Source: JAQICJ01 sp041686345 (GTDB lineage Bacteria; Myxococcota_A; Polyangia; HGW-17). From it: 64,000 bases of DNA. Below, in pieces: positions 8,739 through 17,811 of this stretch (position 1 is the stretch's first letter; the number at the start of each line of letters is the position of its first letter). The position numbers were made by a program, and so were the translations under genes. Below the pieces are notes generated by a model. The model saw only the letters and a program-made list of their open reading frames with translations. It was not told the DNA's origin and did no database searches. Location of the stretch: the NCBI GenBank assembly GCA_041686345.1, contig JAWLEA010000001.1:27133-91132 (forward strand). The letters are read 5' to 3'.

Positions 8739-10076
8739 TTAGAAATAGGGTTTGAGCAGAGTGGTTCCAGGATATCTTGAAGAGCTTCCCAATTCTTCTT
8801 CAATTCTGATTAATTGATTGTATTTGGCTGTGCGATCAGAACGTGAAGTGGAACCGGTTTTGATCATTCCGGTACCCATAGCTACCACAAAGTCAGCTAT
8901 GAAATAATCTTCAGTTTCACCGCTGCGGTGGGAAACTACTGAAGTATAACCGTTTTCTTTGGCTTGACTGATTGTATTGATGGTTTCGGTTACTGTGCCG
9001 ATCTGATTAAGTTTGATCAGGATGGAGTTGGCGATATTTTCGGAGATACCCTTTCCCAGCCTTTTGGTATTGGTTACAAAAAGATCGTCGCCCACTATCT
9101 GAGTTTTGTGACCGATAAGCTCGGTAAGTTGTTTCCAACCTTCCCAGTCGTCTTCGGCCATAGGATCTTCGAGGTTGAAAATCATGGGGTATTTATTGAT
9201 CAAATCATCCCAGAAATGTACCATCTCTTCGATAGTGCGAGTTTTCCCTGAGGATTTCCAGAATTTATATCCTTTTTTATTGTCTTTTTCAGCTTGAATC
9301 CACATTTCTGAAGCAGCTGCATCAATGGAAATAACAATCTGCGGATTGTTTTTCAGATCCCCGGTGGTATATCCTGCCTGATTAATTGATTCAAGGATGA
9401 GGTCGAGGGCTTCATTGGGCGATCTCAAAGAAGGAGCATAACCACCCTCATCACCTACACTGGTGTTGTAATTGTTTTTTTTGAGAACTTTTTTCAATTG
9501 GTGAAAAATTTCGCTGACCCAACGAATTCCTTCGGTGAAATTGGAGGCTCCAACGGGCATTACCATAAACTCTTGGATATCAACTGTGCCATCGGCATGA
9601 CCGCCACCGTTCAGAATATTAGCCATGGGAACAGGCAGAGTTCTGGCATCGATACCGCCAAGATATCTGTAAAGGGGAATCTTGAGAAAGTTGGCAGCTG
9701 CTCTGGTTACAGCCATGGAAACTGCAAGGATGCCGTTGGCTCCCAATCTTTCTTTATTTTCTGTTCCATCTGCTTCAATGAGGGCACTATCAACAGCAGC
9801 TTGATCAAGAGCATTTAAATCCTGAATTGCATCAAAAAGCTGTCTTTCTACATGATCAACCGCATTCTGGACGCCTTTGCCACCGTATCTGTCTTTATTT
9901 TTATCTCTTAATTCATGGGCTTCGTGGATCCCGGTTGAAGCACCCGAGGGAGTGGCTGCTCGTCCCATGGAACCGTTTTTAAGATAAACATCAACTTCTA
10001 CAGTAGGGTTTCCACGAGAGTCGAGAATTTCTCTGGCTTTAACTGTGTCAATGCTGCTTGGGCAAAAATTTAACAT
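8739..10076 (-). CDS. eno: Enolase
   Basis: 445 residues, slightly longer than typical (about 430). It converts 2-phosphoglycerate to phosphoenolpyruvate in glycolysis. Visible family motifs are AREILDSRGNPTVEV at the N-terminus, PSGASTG, the Mg and catalytic region VGDEGGYAP, NLEDPMAEDDW, GDDLFVTN, and the signature ILIKLNQIGTVTET. SHRSGETEDYFIAD follows near the C-terminus. The start ATG 10076 has AAGGAG upstream on the reverse strand. It is monocistronic here, divergent from the UvrA-like gene. Confidence 0.97.
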   Translation of the reverse strand: MLNFCPSSIDTVKAREILDSRGNPTVEVDVYLKNGSMGRAATPSGASTGIHEAHELRDKNKDRYGGKGVQNAVDHVERQLFDAIQDLNALDQAAVDSALIEADGTENKERLGANGILAVSMAVTRAAANFLKIPLYRYLGGIDARTLPVPMANILNGGGHADGTVDIQEFMVMPVGASNFTEGIRWVSEIFHQLKKVLKKNNYNTSVGDEGGYAPSLRSPNEALDLILESINQAGYTTGDLKNNPQIVISIDAAASEMWIQAEKDNKKGYKFWKSSGKTRTIEEMVHFWDDLINKYPMIFNLEDPMAEDDWEGWKQLTELIGHKTQIVGDDLFVTNTKRLGKGISENIANSILIKLNQIGTVTETINTISQAKENGYTSVVSHRSGETEDYFIADFVVAMGTGMIKTGSTSRSDRTAKYNQLIRIEEELGSSSRYPGTTLLKPYF

Positions 10077-10118
10077 ATAAATCTCCTTGTTGATTGAGTG
10101 ATAATCAATTAGTCAGTT

Positions 10119-10283
10119 AGTTCCCATCCCAGAAGTGGTATTATTGGCTGGGGAAGAAATTGGATTGAGATGCGCGGAATAACTTCGCCGACATAGTTGA
10201 TACTATTTCAAGAAGTTATGACAAAGCAGATTAATTCAATTTCCGTTTCCAGACGATGACCTTCCTTTTGGGGACGGGAATTA
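10119..10283 (-). mobile_element. 165-bp inverted-repeat element, copy 1 (reverse)
   Basis: Reverse-orientation member of the family described in the findings. The left end reads AGTTCCCATCCCAGAAGTGG and the right end GGGACGGGAATT, slightly eroded. The flanks carry an exact 4-bp direct repeat, agtt (10115-10118 and 10284-10287). The internal stem ATAACTTC/GAAGTTAT is perfect in this copy. It lies in the divergent region between eno and the UvrA-like gene (10077-10488), which holds no other gene. Confidence 0.88.
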
Positions 10284-10488
10284 GTTTCCCTTCTGCAAGG
10301 AAAACTATCACTTGGCCTGATTATAGCGGCCAAATGGAAAACATGAATTTGTGTCTGTTTCAGAAAAATAATGCCTGAATTCAGACCTGCGAATTATTGT
10401 TAATTAACTTATTTGTAAAAATATGTAAATATAATTGTAGAAAATAACTGTTTTGCAACTAAAAAATCAAAAATCAAGAAAGCAGATA

Positions 10489-12876
10489 ATGAAAGCAAAA
10501 GAGCTGGCCCTTTACAATGTTACCACTCATAATCTCAAAGGAATAGATCTTAAAATTCCTCATAACCAACTTGTTTTGATCACCGGAGTTTCCGGGTCGG
10601 GAAAATCTTCCCTGGTTTTTGATACTGTTCATGCAGAAGGGAGATTTCGTTATCTTGAAACTCTGAGTGATGATCTGGGGGCTTTTATCAAGAGGAGAGA
10701 AAGACCGAACCTCAATAATTGCACCGGATTGACTCCTACAGTTATTTTAGAGCAGAGAAACCGGAAATACCGTTCCAGGACCACAGTAGGAGGAATAACT
10801 GAAATATTTAATTTTATAAAACTCCTCTATACAAATTTTTCCACTCCTTTTTGTCCTCGATGCAAACTTGAACTTACCCCCCATGATGTAGAAGATGTTG
10901 TTTCAAAAATTGTCCAAAAACCCAAGGGCACCAAAATCATTATTACAGCTCCCTTGTCGGGCGGTCTTGATGAACAAACTCTTGAGCTTTTACGCAGAAA
11001 AGGGTTTGCCAGAATCTACAGCGGGGGAGAATATCATGATATTTACGAAGAGTTTAATTTGGAAAGTGAAGGGGATCTGGAAGTTGTGATTGACAGATTA
11101 ATACTCAAGCCCAAATCTGCCCAGAGACTTTCAGGAAGTATTGAACAAGCCTATCGTCTTTCTGACGGCCGGGTTCGTTTGCGCCTGAAAGAGGAGGTAT
11201 TGGATTTTCTGGCCAAAAGGGAATGTCCCCATTGCGAGATAGTATTACCAGAAGCTGATCTTCGTCTTTTTTCAAGATTTGTGGAGCCGGGACTTTGCTC
11301 CGCCTGCGGGGGAAAGGGTCTGGTGGAAACTGAAGTTTGTAAATCATGTCAGGGAAGTGGCTATGATAAAGATGTTCTGGCTTACAGATTTGGTGGTAAA
11401 AATATTTTTCAACTGGGACAACTTCCTTTGCATAAACTTGAAGATTTCCTCAGAATAAATTGTTCTGAGAATCCTCGCATTCCCGATTCTCTATTGTTGC
11501 CAATTTTTGACCGTCTTCAACTTTTGACCAGACTGGATTTGGATTATCTCAAACTTGATCGCAGAGCCAATACACTGTCTGATGGAGAATTGCAACTGCT
11601 TCAAATCGCCTCTTTCATGCATTCTTCCCTCACATTTGTTACTTATATTCTGGATGAACCCACTCAGGGACTTACCCCCAAAGAATTACCCAAACTTTTG
11701 TGGTTGCTGAAACAACTTAAAAACAACGGTAATTCCGTTTTAATAGTTGAGCACAATCCGGCTTTTTTGAATTTTGTCGATTATATCATCGAACTTGGTC
11801 CCGGTGCCGGAGAAAAAGGAGGTGCTGTAATCCATTCCGGTTCCCTGGATAAACTTCTGGAAAATCCAGATTCCACCACAGCTACCTGGTTGCAGAAATT
11901 TAAAGATTTTCGCCAAAAAGGTTCAAACTCAAATTCGGATTTGAAATTTGCTCAAACAAGGGAACAACTTGAATTTGGTTTTTCCGATTTGAATTACAGA
12001 ATATTCAAAAATTTCGGGTTGAAATTACCCTTCAACCAATGGACAATTGTAACAGGTCCGGTAGGAAGCGGTAAAACAACCTTGCTCCAGGAAATTCTGG
12101 CTCCCCTTTTCAGTGGAGATTTCCAGGTTGAGGCTCCTGACTGTGAACAGGTATTTGGCAGAGAATTTTTTCCCGGTGGCATGAGTTGTGTAGATTTCAA
12201 AAGCACCACTTCTCATCCTTATTCCCATATTGCCAGTTATCTTGGAGTATGGAAATATTTGCGGGATCTTTTTGCCTCTGTTTCCCTAGCCAAAATCAGG
12301 GGTTATAAAAGCAGCAGGTTTTCTGTCAGCAAAAAGGGAGGACGCTGCGAAAAATGCAAAGGCACCGGAGTGAATATTATTGAATTGGGTCTGTTGTCCG
12401 AGGTTGAATTACCTTGCGAAAAATGCAAGGGCACTGGTTACAACAGCGAAACCCGGGAAATCATGTACCGGGGTTACAGTATTGACAGAGTTTTGAATTT
12501 CAGTGTGGACAGAGCCGCCGAGTTTTTCAGTTTTTCCCGCAAGATCTCCCGAAAACTCGCATTGCTTCAAGAAACGGGTTTGGGATATTTGCGACTGGGA
12601 CAGAAAATAAAAACCCTTTCAGGAGGGGAGGTACAACGTCTCAAACTCTGTAGAGATCTGGCCAAAATCAGAAAAAATCCCAGCCTTTATCTGCTTGATG
12701 AACCGGCTCGCGGTCTTCATCTCAAAGATGTTTTTCATTTGGCTCAATTGTTCCAACGTCTGGTAACTGAGGGCCATACGGTAGTTACCACCGACCACAG
12801 CGAATTATTACTTCCCTGGAGTGAACAACAAATTGTTCTCAAGGGAACACCGGAGGAAAGATACAAGAAAAAATGA
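10489..12876 (+). CDS. Divergent UvrA-like ABC ATPase (UvrA paralogue)
   Basis: 795 residues against about 940 for canonical UvrA. It has two ABC nucleotide-binding domains: the first with Walker A GVSGSGKSS near residue 35, the second with GPVGSGKTT near 530. UvrA-type zinc-finger CxxC pairs occur at CPRC, CPHC, CSAC/CKSC and CEKC/CEKC. The first ABC signature is LSDGE instead of LSGGE, followed by ILDEPTQGL; the second is canonical LSGGEVQRLKL with LLDEPARGL. Canonical UvrA recognises DNA damage with UvrB. This copy is a shortened, divergent paralogue whose role is unknown; uvrB in this window is not adjacent. ATG 10489 is preferred over TTG 10453 by homology of the N-terminus, though its ribosome site is weak. 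Confidence 0.85.
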   Translation: MKAKELALYNVTTHNLKGIDLKIPHNQLVLITGVSGSGKSSLVFDTVHAEGRFRYLETLSDDLGAFIKRRERPNLNNCTGLTPTVILEQRNRKYRSRTTVGGITEIFNFIKLLYTNFSTPFCPRCKLELTPHDVEDVVSKIVQKPKGTKIIITAPLSGGLDEQTLELLRRKGFARIYSGGEYHDIYEEFNLESEGDLEVVIDRLILKPKSAQRLSGSIEQAYRLSDGRVRLRLKEEVLDFLAKRECPHCEIVLPEADLRLFSRFVEPGLCSACGGKGLVETEVCKSCQGSGYDKDVLAYRFGGKNIFQLGQLPLHKLEDFLRINCSENPRIPDSLLLPIFDRLQLLTRLDLDYLKLDRRANTLSDGELQLLQIASFMHSSLTFVTYILDEPTQGLTPKELPKLLWLLKQLKNNGNSVLIVEHNPAFLNFVDYIIELGPGAGEKGGAVIHSGSLDKLLENPDSTTATWLQKFKDFRQKGSNSNSDLKFAQTREQLEFGFSDLNYRIFKNFGLKLPFNQWTIVTGPVGSGKTTLLQEILAPLFSGDFQVEAPDCEQVFGREFFPGGMSCVDFKSTTSHPYSHIASYLGVWKYLRDLFASVSLAKIRGYKSSRFSVSKKGGRCEKCKGTGVNIIELGLLSEVELPCEKCKGTGYNSETREIMYRGYSIDRVLNFSVDRAAEFFSFSRKISRKLALLQETGLGYLRLGQKIKTLSGGEVQRLKLCRDLAKIRKNPSLYLLDEPARGLHLKDVFHLAQLFQRLVTEGHTVVTTDHSELLLPWSEQQIVLKGTPEERYKKK

Positions 12877-12949
12877 ACTGCTTCTTTATCCTGTTGGTAA
12901 TTTTGCAGTTATTTCCTGTTCAAAAATTGAAATAGTGAGAGAAGGAGAT

Positions 12950-13474
12950 ATGGAAAAAATACAGATCATCTATTTGGCAGTGGCTTTTGGGTTGGGGATT
13001 CTTATCTACCGGATTATGGCGGTATATTTCAAGAAACTCAGGGGAAAGAAATTTTACAAACGGGGACAAAAAGGCGAGATAAAAGCGGAAAAGTTACTTA
13101 AAAAAGCAGGTTGGAAAATTATTTCTTCCCAGCCTAAATCCAAGGGAACCGTTGTCATAGACGGCAAAGAATCTAAATATCAGGTTCAAGCGGATTTTTT
13201 AGTGGAAAAAGGCAAGCTCAAAGCCGTAGTGGAGGTGAAAACAGGAAAAGCAGCTCTCAAACCGACCACCGGGTCAGTTCGCCGCCAACTTTTTGAATAT
13301 TATCATCTATATCAGGAGGACAAGCTTATTTTTGTGGATGCACCTGCCGGCAAACTGGTGGAAGTGGCTTTTCCCAGAAAGCAAACAGTCACGAAATCCC
13401 ACCGGATTTTCTGGTTTATTACAGGTAATTTTACGGCTCTGGCAATTATTTATGTTCTGGTTAAAGTCTTTTAG
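12950..13474 (+). CDS. Membrane-anchored PD-(D/E)XK nuclease-like protein
   Basis: 174 residues. A transmembrane helix (about 5-27) is followed by a small domain with the pattern of RecB/NERD-type nucleases: E43/E47, D82 (QADFLV), E95-x-K97 (VVEVKTG), then Q113 and Y117 (RRQLFEYYHLY). A second hydrophobic helix closes the protein (about 153-172). The residue pattern is what I see; nuclease activity is inference. ATG 12950 follows GAAGGAG. Upstream in-frame ATG 12821 would overlap the UvrA-like gene and lacks a ribosome site. It lies 73 bases after the UvrA-like gene on the same strand, so the two may be co-transcribed. Confidence 0.7.
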   Translation: MEKIQIIYLAVAFGLGILIYRIMAVYFKKLRGKKFYKRGQKGEIKAEKLLKKAGWKIISSQPKSKGTVVIDGKESKYQVQADFLVEKGKLKAVVEVKTGKAALKPTTGSVRRQLFEYYHLYQEDKLIFVDAPAGKLVEVAFPRKQTVTKSHRIFWFITGNFTALAIIYVLVKVF

Positions 13475-13608
13475 TTCCCTTTAAAATCAAAAGAGCAAAG
13501 TCAACTTTTCAGATGATGGACTTTTTGCTATGGTTCTTTTATTATTTCTAAATTTTTCACCTGGAGCTAGAATTCAATCAACTTGCGGTTTGTTAAAAAG
13601 GAGACAAA

Positions 13609-15447
13609 ATGCAGACAAAATATTTATTTAATTTATTGTTCACCGGGTTTTTCCTGCTCACAGGATGCAAATCCGGACAAGATCAAGAAGCAACTGGCAA
13701 TAAACAAAAAGAGGCTGATAAAAAAACAGCCGGAGCCAAAACCAAAAATAATAATAAACAGATTGAGAAAAAAGCAATGATCAAAGAAGCCCAGAAATTC
13801 ATGGCTGAATACAACCGGGAATTTGCCAAACTGGAACAGGTTGAAGCCACTACCTACTGGACAGCTGCCAATTCAGGCAAAAAAGAAGATTGGGAGAAAA
13901 ATGCCCAGGCCAAAATCAAACTTAAGCAATTTCACAGTGATAAGAAAAAATACGCAAAAATTCAGAAATATCTGGGACAGAAAAAAATCTTCCCCCCCCG
14001 TTTGCAAAGATCTCTAAAAATTGCCAAGTTGGCTTTCAGTGAAAATCAACTGCCTGAAAATAAATTGAAGGAAATGGTCAAAGCCGAAAAGGAAATTGAA
14101 AGGGCCTTTTCTTCTTTCAGGGGCAAAATTGGAGAAAAAGAATTTTCCAACAATGAGCTTTTGCAAATGCTCAAAAAAGAAAAAGACAGTAAAAAACGAA
14201 AAGAAATCTGGGATGCCCTCAAGAGCACCGGCGAAAAAGTTGGTGACAAGTTAATCGAACTGGCCCAAAAAAGAAATAAAGCGGCCAAAACCCTTGGTTT
14301 CAAAAACTATTGGGAAATGAAGATCAAACTGCAGGAACACGACCCGGATAAAGTACTCAAGTTATTTACAGAACTGGACAAATTAACTGTTGCTCCTTTC
14401 AAAGAGGTGAAGGCAAAAATTGACAAAGAAATTGCAAAAAAACTCAATCTCAAAGGGGCTGATCAGGTTCAGGCCTGGCATTACAACAACCCCTTTTTCC
14501 AGGAAGCTCCCCCTTCAAAAGAAGTGGATCCCGATATTTTTTACAAGAACAGGAAAAAAGAAGATATTGTTCAGATAGCCAGCAAATTTTATAAAGATAT
14601 TGCTCTTCCCATCGATGATATTATTTCAAGAAGCGATCTTTACGAAAGAAAGGGCAAGGATCAGCACGCTTTTTGTATTACCATCAATCGCTCCGAAGAT
14701 GTCAGAACTCTGCTCAATATCAAAGCTTCAGCAAAGTGGATGGACACCATGCTCCACGAAGCCGGCCATGCAGTGTACTATAAATTCATCAAGAGGGAAT
14801 TACCCCATAATTTAAAAGAAGCTGCCCATATTCTGACCACCGAAGGAATAGCCATGATGTTTGGGGCTTTGGCCAAAAACCAGCACTTTCTCAAAAAATA
14901 TGTTGAAGCTGAAAATGTAGACAAATACAAAGATGCCCTGCTTGAACAAAGGCGGCGGGAACAGCTCATTTTCACCAGATGGGTTCTGGTAATGTTTAAT
15001 TTTGAAAGACAATTTTATCTGAATCCAACTCAGGATTTGAATTCCTTGTGGTGGAAACTGGTAAACAAATATCAACTTATACCCGTTCCCGAAAATAGAA
15101 ACAAAGCCGATTGGGCTTCAAAACCCCATTTTACAATAGCTCCGGTATATTATCACAATTATCTCATGGGTGAACTTTTTGCAGCTCAGTTGCGGAAAAA
15201 ACTGGCTGCACTCGATGGTTACAAAGGTAATCCCGCAGATCTCAATTTTAATGGCAAGAAAAAATTCGGTGCATTTTTGAAAAGGGAACTTTTTGCTCCC
15301 GGGGCCAGCAAAGAGTGGAATCAACTGGTCAAAGATGTAACCGGTTCAGAACTTTCAGCCCGAGCTTTTGCCAACGAAGTAAATTGGAAAAAAGAGGCAG
15401 CCGAAGCAAAAAAATCCAAGAAAGCCAAGCCATCCAAAAACCACTGA
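13609..15447 (+). CDS. M2-like (ACE-type) zinc peptidase, lipoprotein
   Basis: 612 residues. A signal peptide ends in lipobox LLTGC (Cys near residue 22), followed by a Lys/Gln-rich spacer. The zinc site is HEAGH (H383, E384, H387) with the third ligand E412 in EGIAMM, matching the HEXXH-plus-Glu arrangement and helical context of peptidyl-dipeptidase A (M2) and M3-related peptidases. Length fits a single ACE catalytic domain. It probably trims peptides at the envelope. ATG 13609 follows AAAAAGGAGA. The C-terminus is Lys/Ala-rich. Confidence 0.85.
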   Translation: MQTKYLFNLLFTGFFLLTGCKSGQDQEATGNKQKEADKKTAGAKTKNNNKQIEKKAMIKEAQKFMAEYNREFAKLEQVEATTYWTAANSGKKEDWEKNAQAKIKLKQFHSDKKKYAKIQKYLGQKKIFPPRLQRSLKIAKLAFSENQLPENKLKEMVKAEKEIERAFSSFRGKIGEKEFSNNELLQMLKKEKDSKKRKEIWDALKSTGEKVGDKLIELAQKRNKAAKTLGFKNYWEMKIKLQEHDPDKVLKLFTELDKLTVAPFKEVKAKIDKEIAKKLNLKGADQVQAWHYNNPFFQEAPPSKEVDPDIFYKNRKKEDIVQIASKFYKDIALPIDDIISRSDLYERKGKDQHAFCITINRSEDVRTLLNIKASAKWMDTMLHEAGHAVYYKFIKRELPHNLKEAAHILTTEGIAMMFGALAKNQHFLKKYVEAENVDKYKDALLEQRRREQLIFTRWVLVMFNFERQFYLNPTQDLNSLWWKLVNKYQLIPVPENRNKADWASKPHFTIAPVYYHNYLMGELFAAQLRKKLAALDGYKGNPADLNFNGKKKFGAFLKRELFAPGASKEWNQLVKDVTGSELSARAFANEVNWKKEAAEAKKSKKAKPSKNH

Positions 15448-15482
15448 ATTAAAATTTAAAAATTAAAAACTAAGTTCAGGGG

Positions 15483-16880
15483 TCATAAAGCGAATTCTTT
15501 AATTTTGTTCTGCAAACCTTTACGGCTGATTTTGAGAAGCTTGGCGGCTTTACTGACATTACCCCCGGTTTTTTTGAGAGTTTTGGCAATTATCTCTTTT
15601 TCAATTCTACTTTTTTCCTGTTTTACAACTTCCTTCAGGCCGTCTTTATCCAGAGAATTTTTAGCAGGCAGGTTGTTTTTACTGGTGCTGTGACTGGAGA
15701 CGATTATTTCTCGGGGTAAATCTTCAACGGTTATCCGGCTACCCTCTGAGAGGAGAAGAATTCTCTGGGTCAGGTTTTCCAATTCGCGGATATTACCGGG
15801 CCAGGAATAATTTTCCATCATGGTAACAACTGACTTGGTAAAACGGGGAAACTGGGGATTGAGATCTGCGTATTTGTGACAAAAGAATTGGATAAGTGGC
15901 TTGATATCTTCTTTGCGTTCTCTCAAGGGAGCGAGATCAACAGGAACTACATTGAGGCGGTAGTAAAGATCTTCCCTGAATTTTTTCTGTTCCACAAGTT
16001 TTTTTAAATTGTGGTTGGTGCAGGCGATTATTCGGACTTCAATTCTGATAGTTTCTATTCCTCCCACCCTTTCAAATTCGTTTTCCTGGAGAACTCGTAA
16101 TAATTTTGCCTGCATGAAAAGGGGAATTTCGCTGATTTCATCAAGGAGGAGGGTTCCTCCGTGAGCCAATTCGAATTTGCCGGGTTTTGCACTGATTGCT
16201 CCAGTGAATGCACCTTTTTCATAACCGAAAAACTCACTTTCCGTGAGATTTTTGGGGATGGCGGCACAATTGACTCTGACAAAAGGCTTGTTTTTGCGGG
16301 GAGAAAGATTGTGAATGGCTTTGGCAACGAGTTCTTTCCCGGTACCGCTTTCACCGGTAATCAAAACAGTGGAAGCGGAAGGACTGATTTTTTCGATGAG
16401 AGTGAAAACCTGGTTTATTTTGTTGCTGACTCCCACCATGTTGAATTTGGAAGGAATGCCGTGATCAGAAGGCAGGGTTTGTTTGCGGTATATTTGCTTG
16501 TGACTTTTTACAGCTTTGTTGACAGTGGTCAGAAGATGATCTTTTTCAAAGGGCTTTTCGATATAATCGAAAGCTCCGGCTTTAACTGCAGCAACGGCAT
16601 TATTGATGGAGCCATGGGCGGTGAGAATGATCACCGGAAGATTTTCAGAGATTTCCTTGATTTTACCCAAAAGTTCCACCCCATCCATTTGTGGCATTTT
16701 GAGATCGGTAAGGACTATATCTATTTCAGGGTTTTCCTGAAAAATCCTTAATGCTTCTTTGCCGTTAGCAGCACTGAGACAGGAAAAACCGTCCCGGGAG
16801 AGATGGGTGGAAATGACTTTGCGCAGATTTTTTTCATCATCGACAATTAAGATTGCCGGTTTGGTTTCCAGTATTGCCAT
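15483..16880 (-). CDS. NtrC-family sigma54-dependent response regulator
   Basis: About 465 residues. Domain order is receiver (phosphoacceptor D59 in VLTDLKMP), AAA+ sigma54-interaction domain (Walker A GESGTGKE, loop GAFTGA, Walker B GGTLLLDEIS), and a Fis-type helix-turn-helix at the end (NVSKAAKLLKISRKGLQNKI). The intact GAFTGA loop implies activation of sigma54 promoters. No histidine kinase gene is adjacent. The reading frame could begin at TTG 16916, but ATG 16880 gives the normal receiver N-terminus; neither has a strong ribosome site. It converges with the M2-like gene and is divergent from yraN. Confidence 0.93.
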   Translation of the reverse strand: MAILETKPAILIVDDEKNLRKVISTHLSRDGFSCLSAANGKEALRIFQENPEIDIVLTDLKMPQMDGVELLGKIKEISENLPVIILTAHGSINNAVAAVKAGAFDYIEKPFEKDHLLTTVNKAVKSHKQIYRKQTLPSDHGIPSKFNMVGVSNKINQVFTLIEKISPSASTVLITGESGTGKELVAKAIHNLSPRKNKPFVRVNCAAIPKNLTESEFFGYEKGAFTGAISAKPGKFELAHGGTLLLDEISEIPLFMQAKLLRVLQENEFERVGGIETIRIEVRIIACTNHNLKKLVEQKKFREDLYYRLNVVPVDLAPLRERKEDIKPLIQFFCHKYADLNPQFPRFTKSVVTMMENYSWPGNIRELENLTQRILLLSEGSRITVEDLPREIIVSSHSTSKNNLPAKNSLDKDGLKEVVKQEKSRIEKEIIAKTLKKTGGNVSKAAKLLKISRKGLQNKIKEFAL

Positions 16881-17001
16881 GGTCTGAATTTTTATTTCTA
16901 TTGGGTAAAATGGCAATAGAAAAATAAAAAAAGAAGATTTTTTTTAAAAAAATTCGATAATAAATATGTGAATACGAAAAATTTAAAAACAGGAACTATT
17001 T

Positions 17002-17165
17002 AGTTCCCATCCCAAAAATGGATGTCATCGTCTGGCGACGGAAATTGAATTAATCTGCTTTGTCGTAACTTCTTGAAATAGTGTCAACTATGTCTGCGCA
17101 GTTACTCCGCGCATCTCAATCCAATTTCTTCTCCAGCCAAAAAACCCACTTCTGGGATGGGAACT
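17002..17165 (+). mobile_element. 165-bp inverted-repeat element, copy 2
   Basis: Full-length forward copy (164 bp). The left end is AGTTCCCATCCCAAAAATGG and the right end CCACTTCTGGGATGGGAACT. An exact 4-bp flanking repeat, attt, lies at 16998-17001 and 17166-17169. Internal hairpins include CGTC/GACG, GTAACT/AGTTAC and ATAGT/ACTAT. It fills most of the divergent gap between the NtrC-like gene and yraN and ends 28 bases before the yraN start. Confidence 0.95.
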
Positions 17166-17193
17166 ATTTAAAATTTTGAAAACGGAGTTGAAG

Positions 17194-17592
17194 ATGAAAA
17201 CTGACAATACCAGAGACAGAGGAAAAAAAGCCGAAGAATTTGTCAAAAAATATCTGTTACGCCGGGGATATGAGATTATTGCAGAAAATTTTGAAGTTCA
17301 TAATCTGGGAGAGATAGATCTTATTGCCAGAAAAAATGGAATGGTAGTAATTGTAGAAGTTCGTTCCAGAAAAAAAGGAGTTTTGCAGATAAACCCCCTG
17401 GAAACCGTAAAAAAAAACAAAAGAAGCAGAATTATCAAAACTACAGCGGTATTCTTGCATAAAAACAAGGAGATTACAGCAACAATGAAAGAATTGAGAT
17501 TTGACATCGCTTCAATAATTGTTACAGATAAAAAAGAGTATAGATTAAAATATCTTGAGGAGGCCTTTCAGGCAAAGGAAAGTTGGCTCTGA
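17194..17592 (+). CDS. yraN: YraN family (UPF0102) endonuclease-like protein
   Basis: 132 residues, a typical length for the family. The PD-(D/E)XK-like core is visible as RGKKAEEF near residue 9, GEIDLIA (E40, D42) and VIVEVRSR (E55-V-R57). The usual EVK lysine is Arg here, which is common in this family. Cellular function is poorly defined; a role in DNA metabolism is assumed from the fold. ATG 17194 is chosen over TTG 17176 because GGAG (17184-17187) precedes it. The gene stands alone, with a MITE-like element immediately upstream. Confidence 0.9.
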   Translation: MKTDNTRDRGKKAEEFVKKYLLRRGYEIIAENFEVHNLGEIDLIARKNGMVVIVEVRSRKKGVLQINPLETVKKNKRSRIIKTTAVFLHKNKEITATMKELRFDIASIIVTDKKEYRLKYLEEAFQAKESWL

Positions 17593-17627
17593 GTATTTAT
17601 CGTGAACAAAATAACCATTAAAATATC

Positions 17628-17657
17628 TTGACAATTTTTTTGAACTGTTGCATTTAT
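17628..17657 (+). promoter_or_regulatory. Possible promoter of the Cys-rich lipoprotein gene
   Basis: A perfect TTGACA (17628-17633) is followed after 17-18 bases by CATTTA/ATTTAT, a weak -10. It would give a 5' leader of about 145 bases before the ATG at 17812. Confidence 0.35.
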
Positions 17658-17811
17658 GTGCCATAGTTATTATATCTCAATTGGTTTACATCACTAAATT
17701 CAATTAATTCTGTTTTATTAACTTACTTTAATCTAAATCCGATTTATTAACCTTAAGCCATTTTGCTGGTTTTTGGCAAATAACGGATTTCAACAATCTT
17801 AGGAGATTATT

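Noticed and set aside
16161..16751. 196-codon frame opposite the NtrC-like gene
   Set aside because: Antisense shadow of a strongly conserved AAA+ domain.
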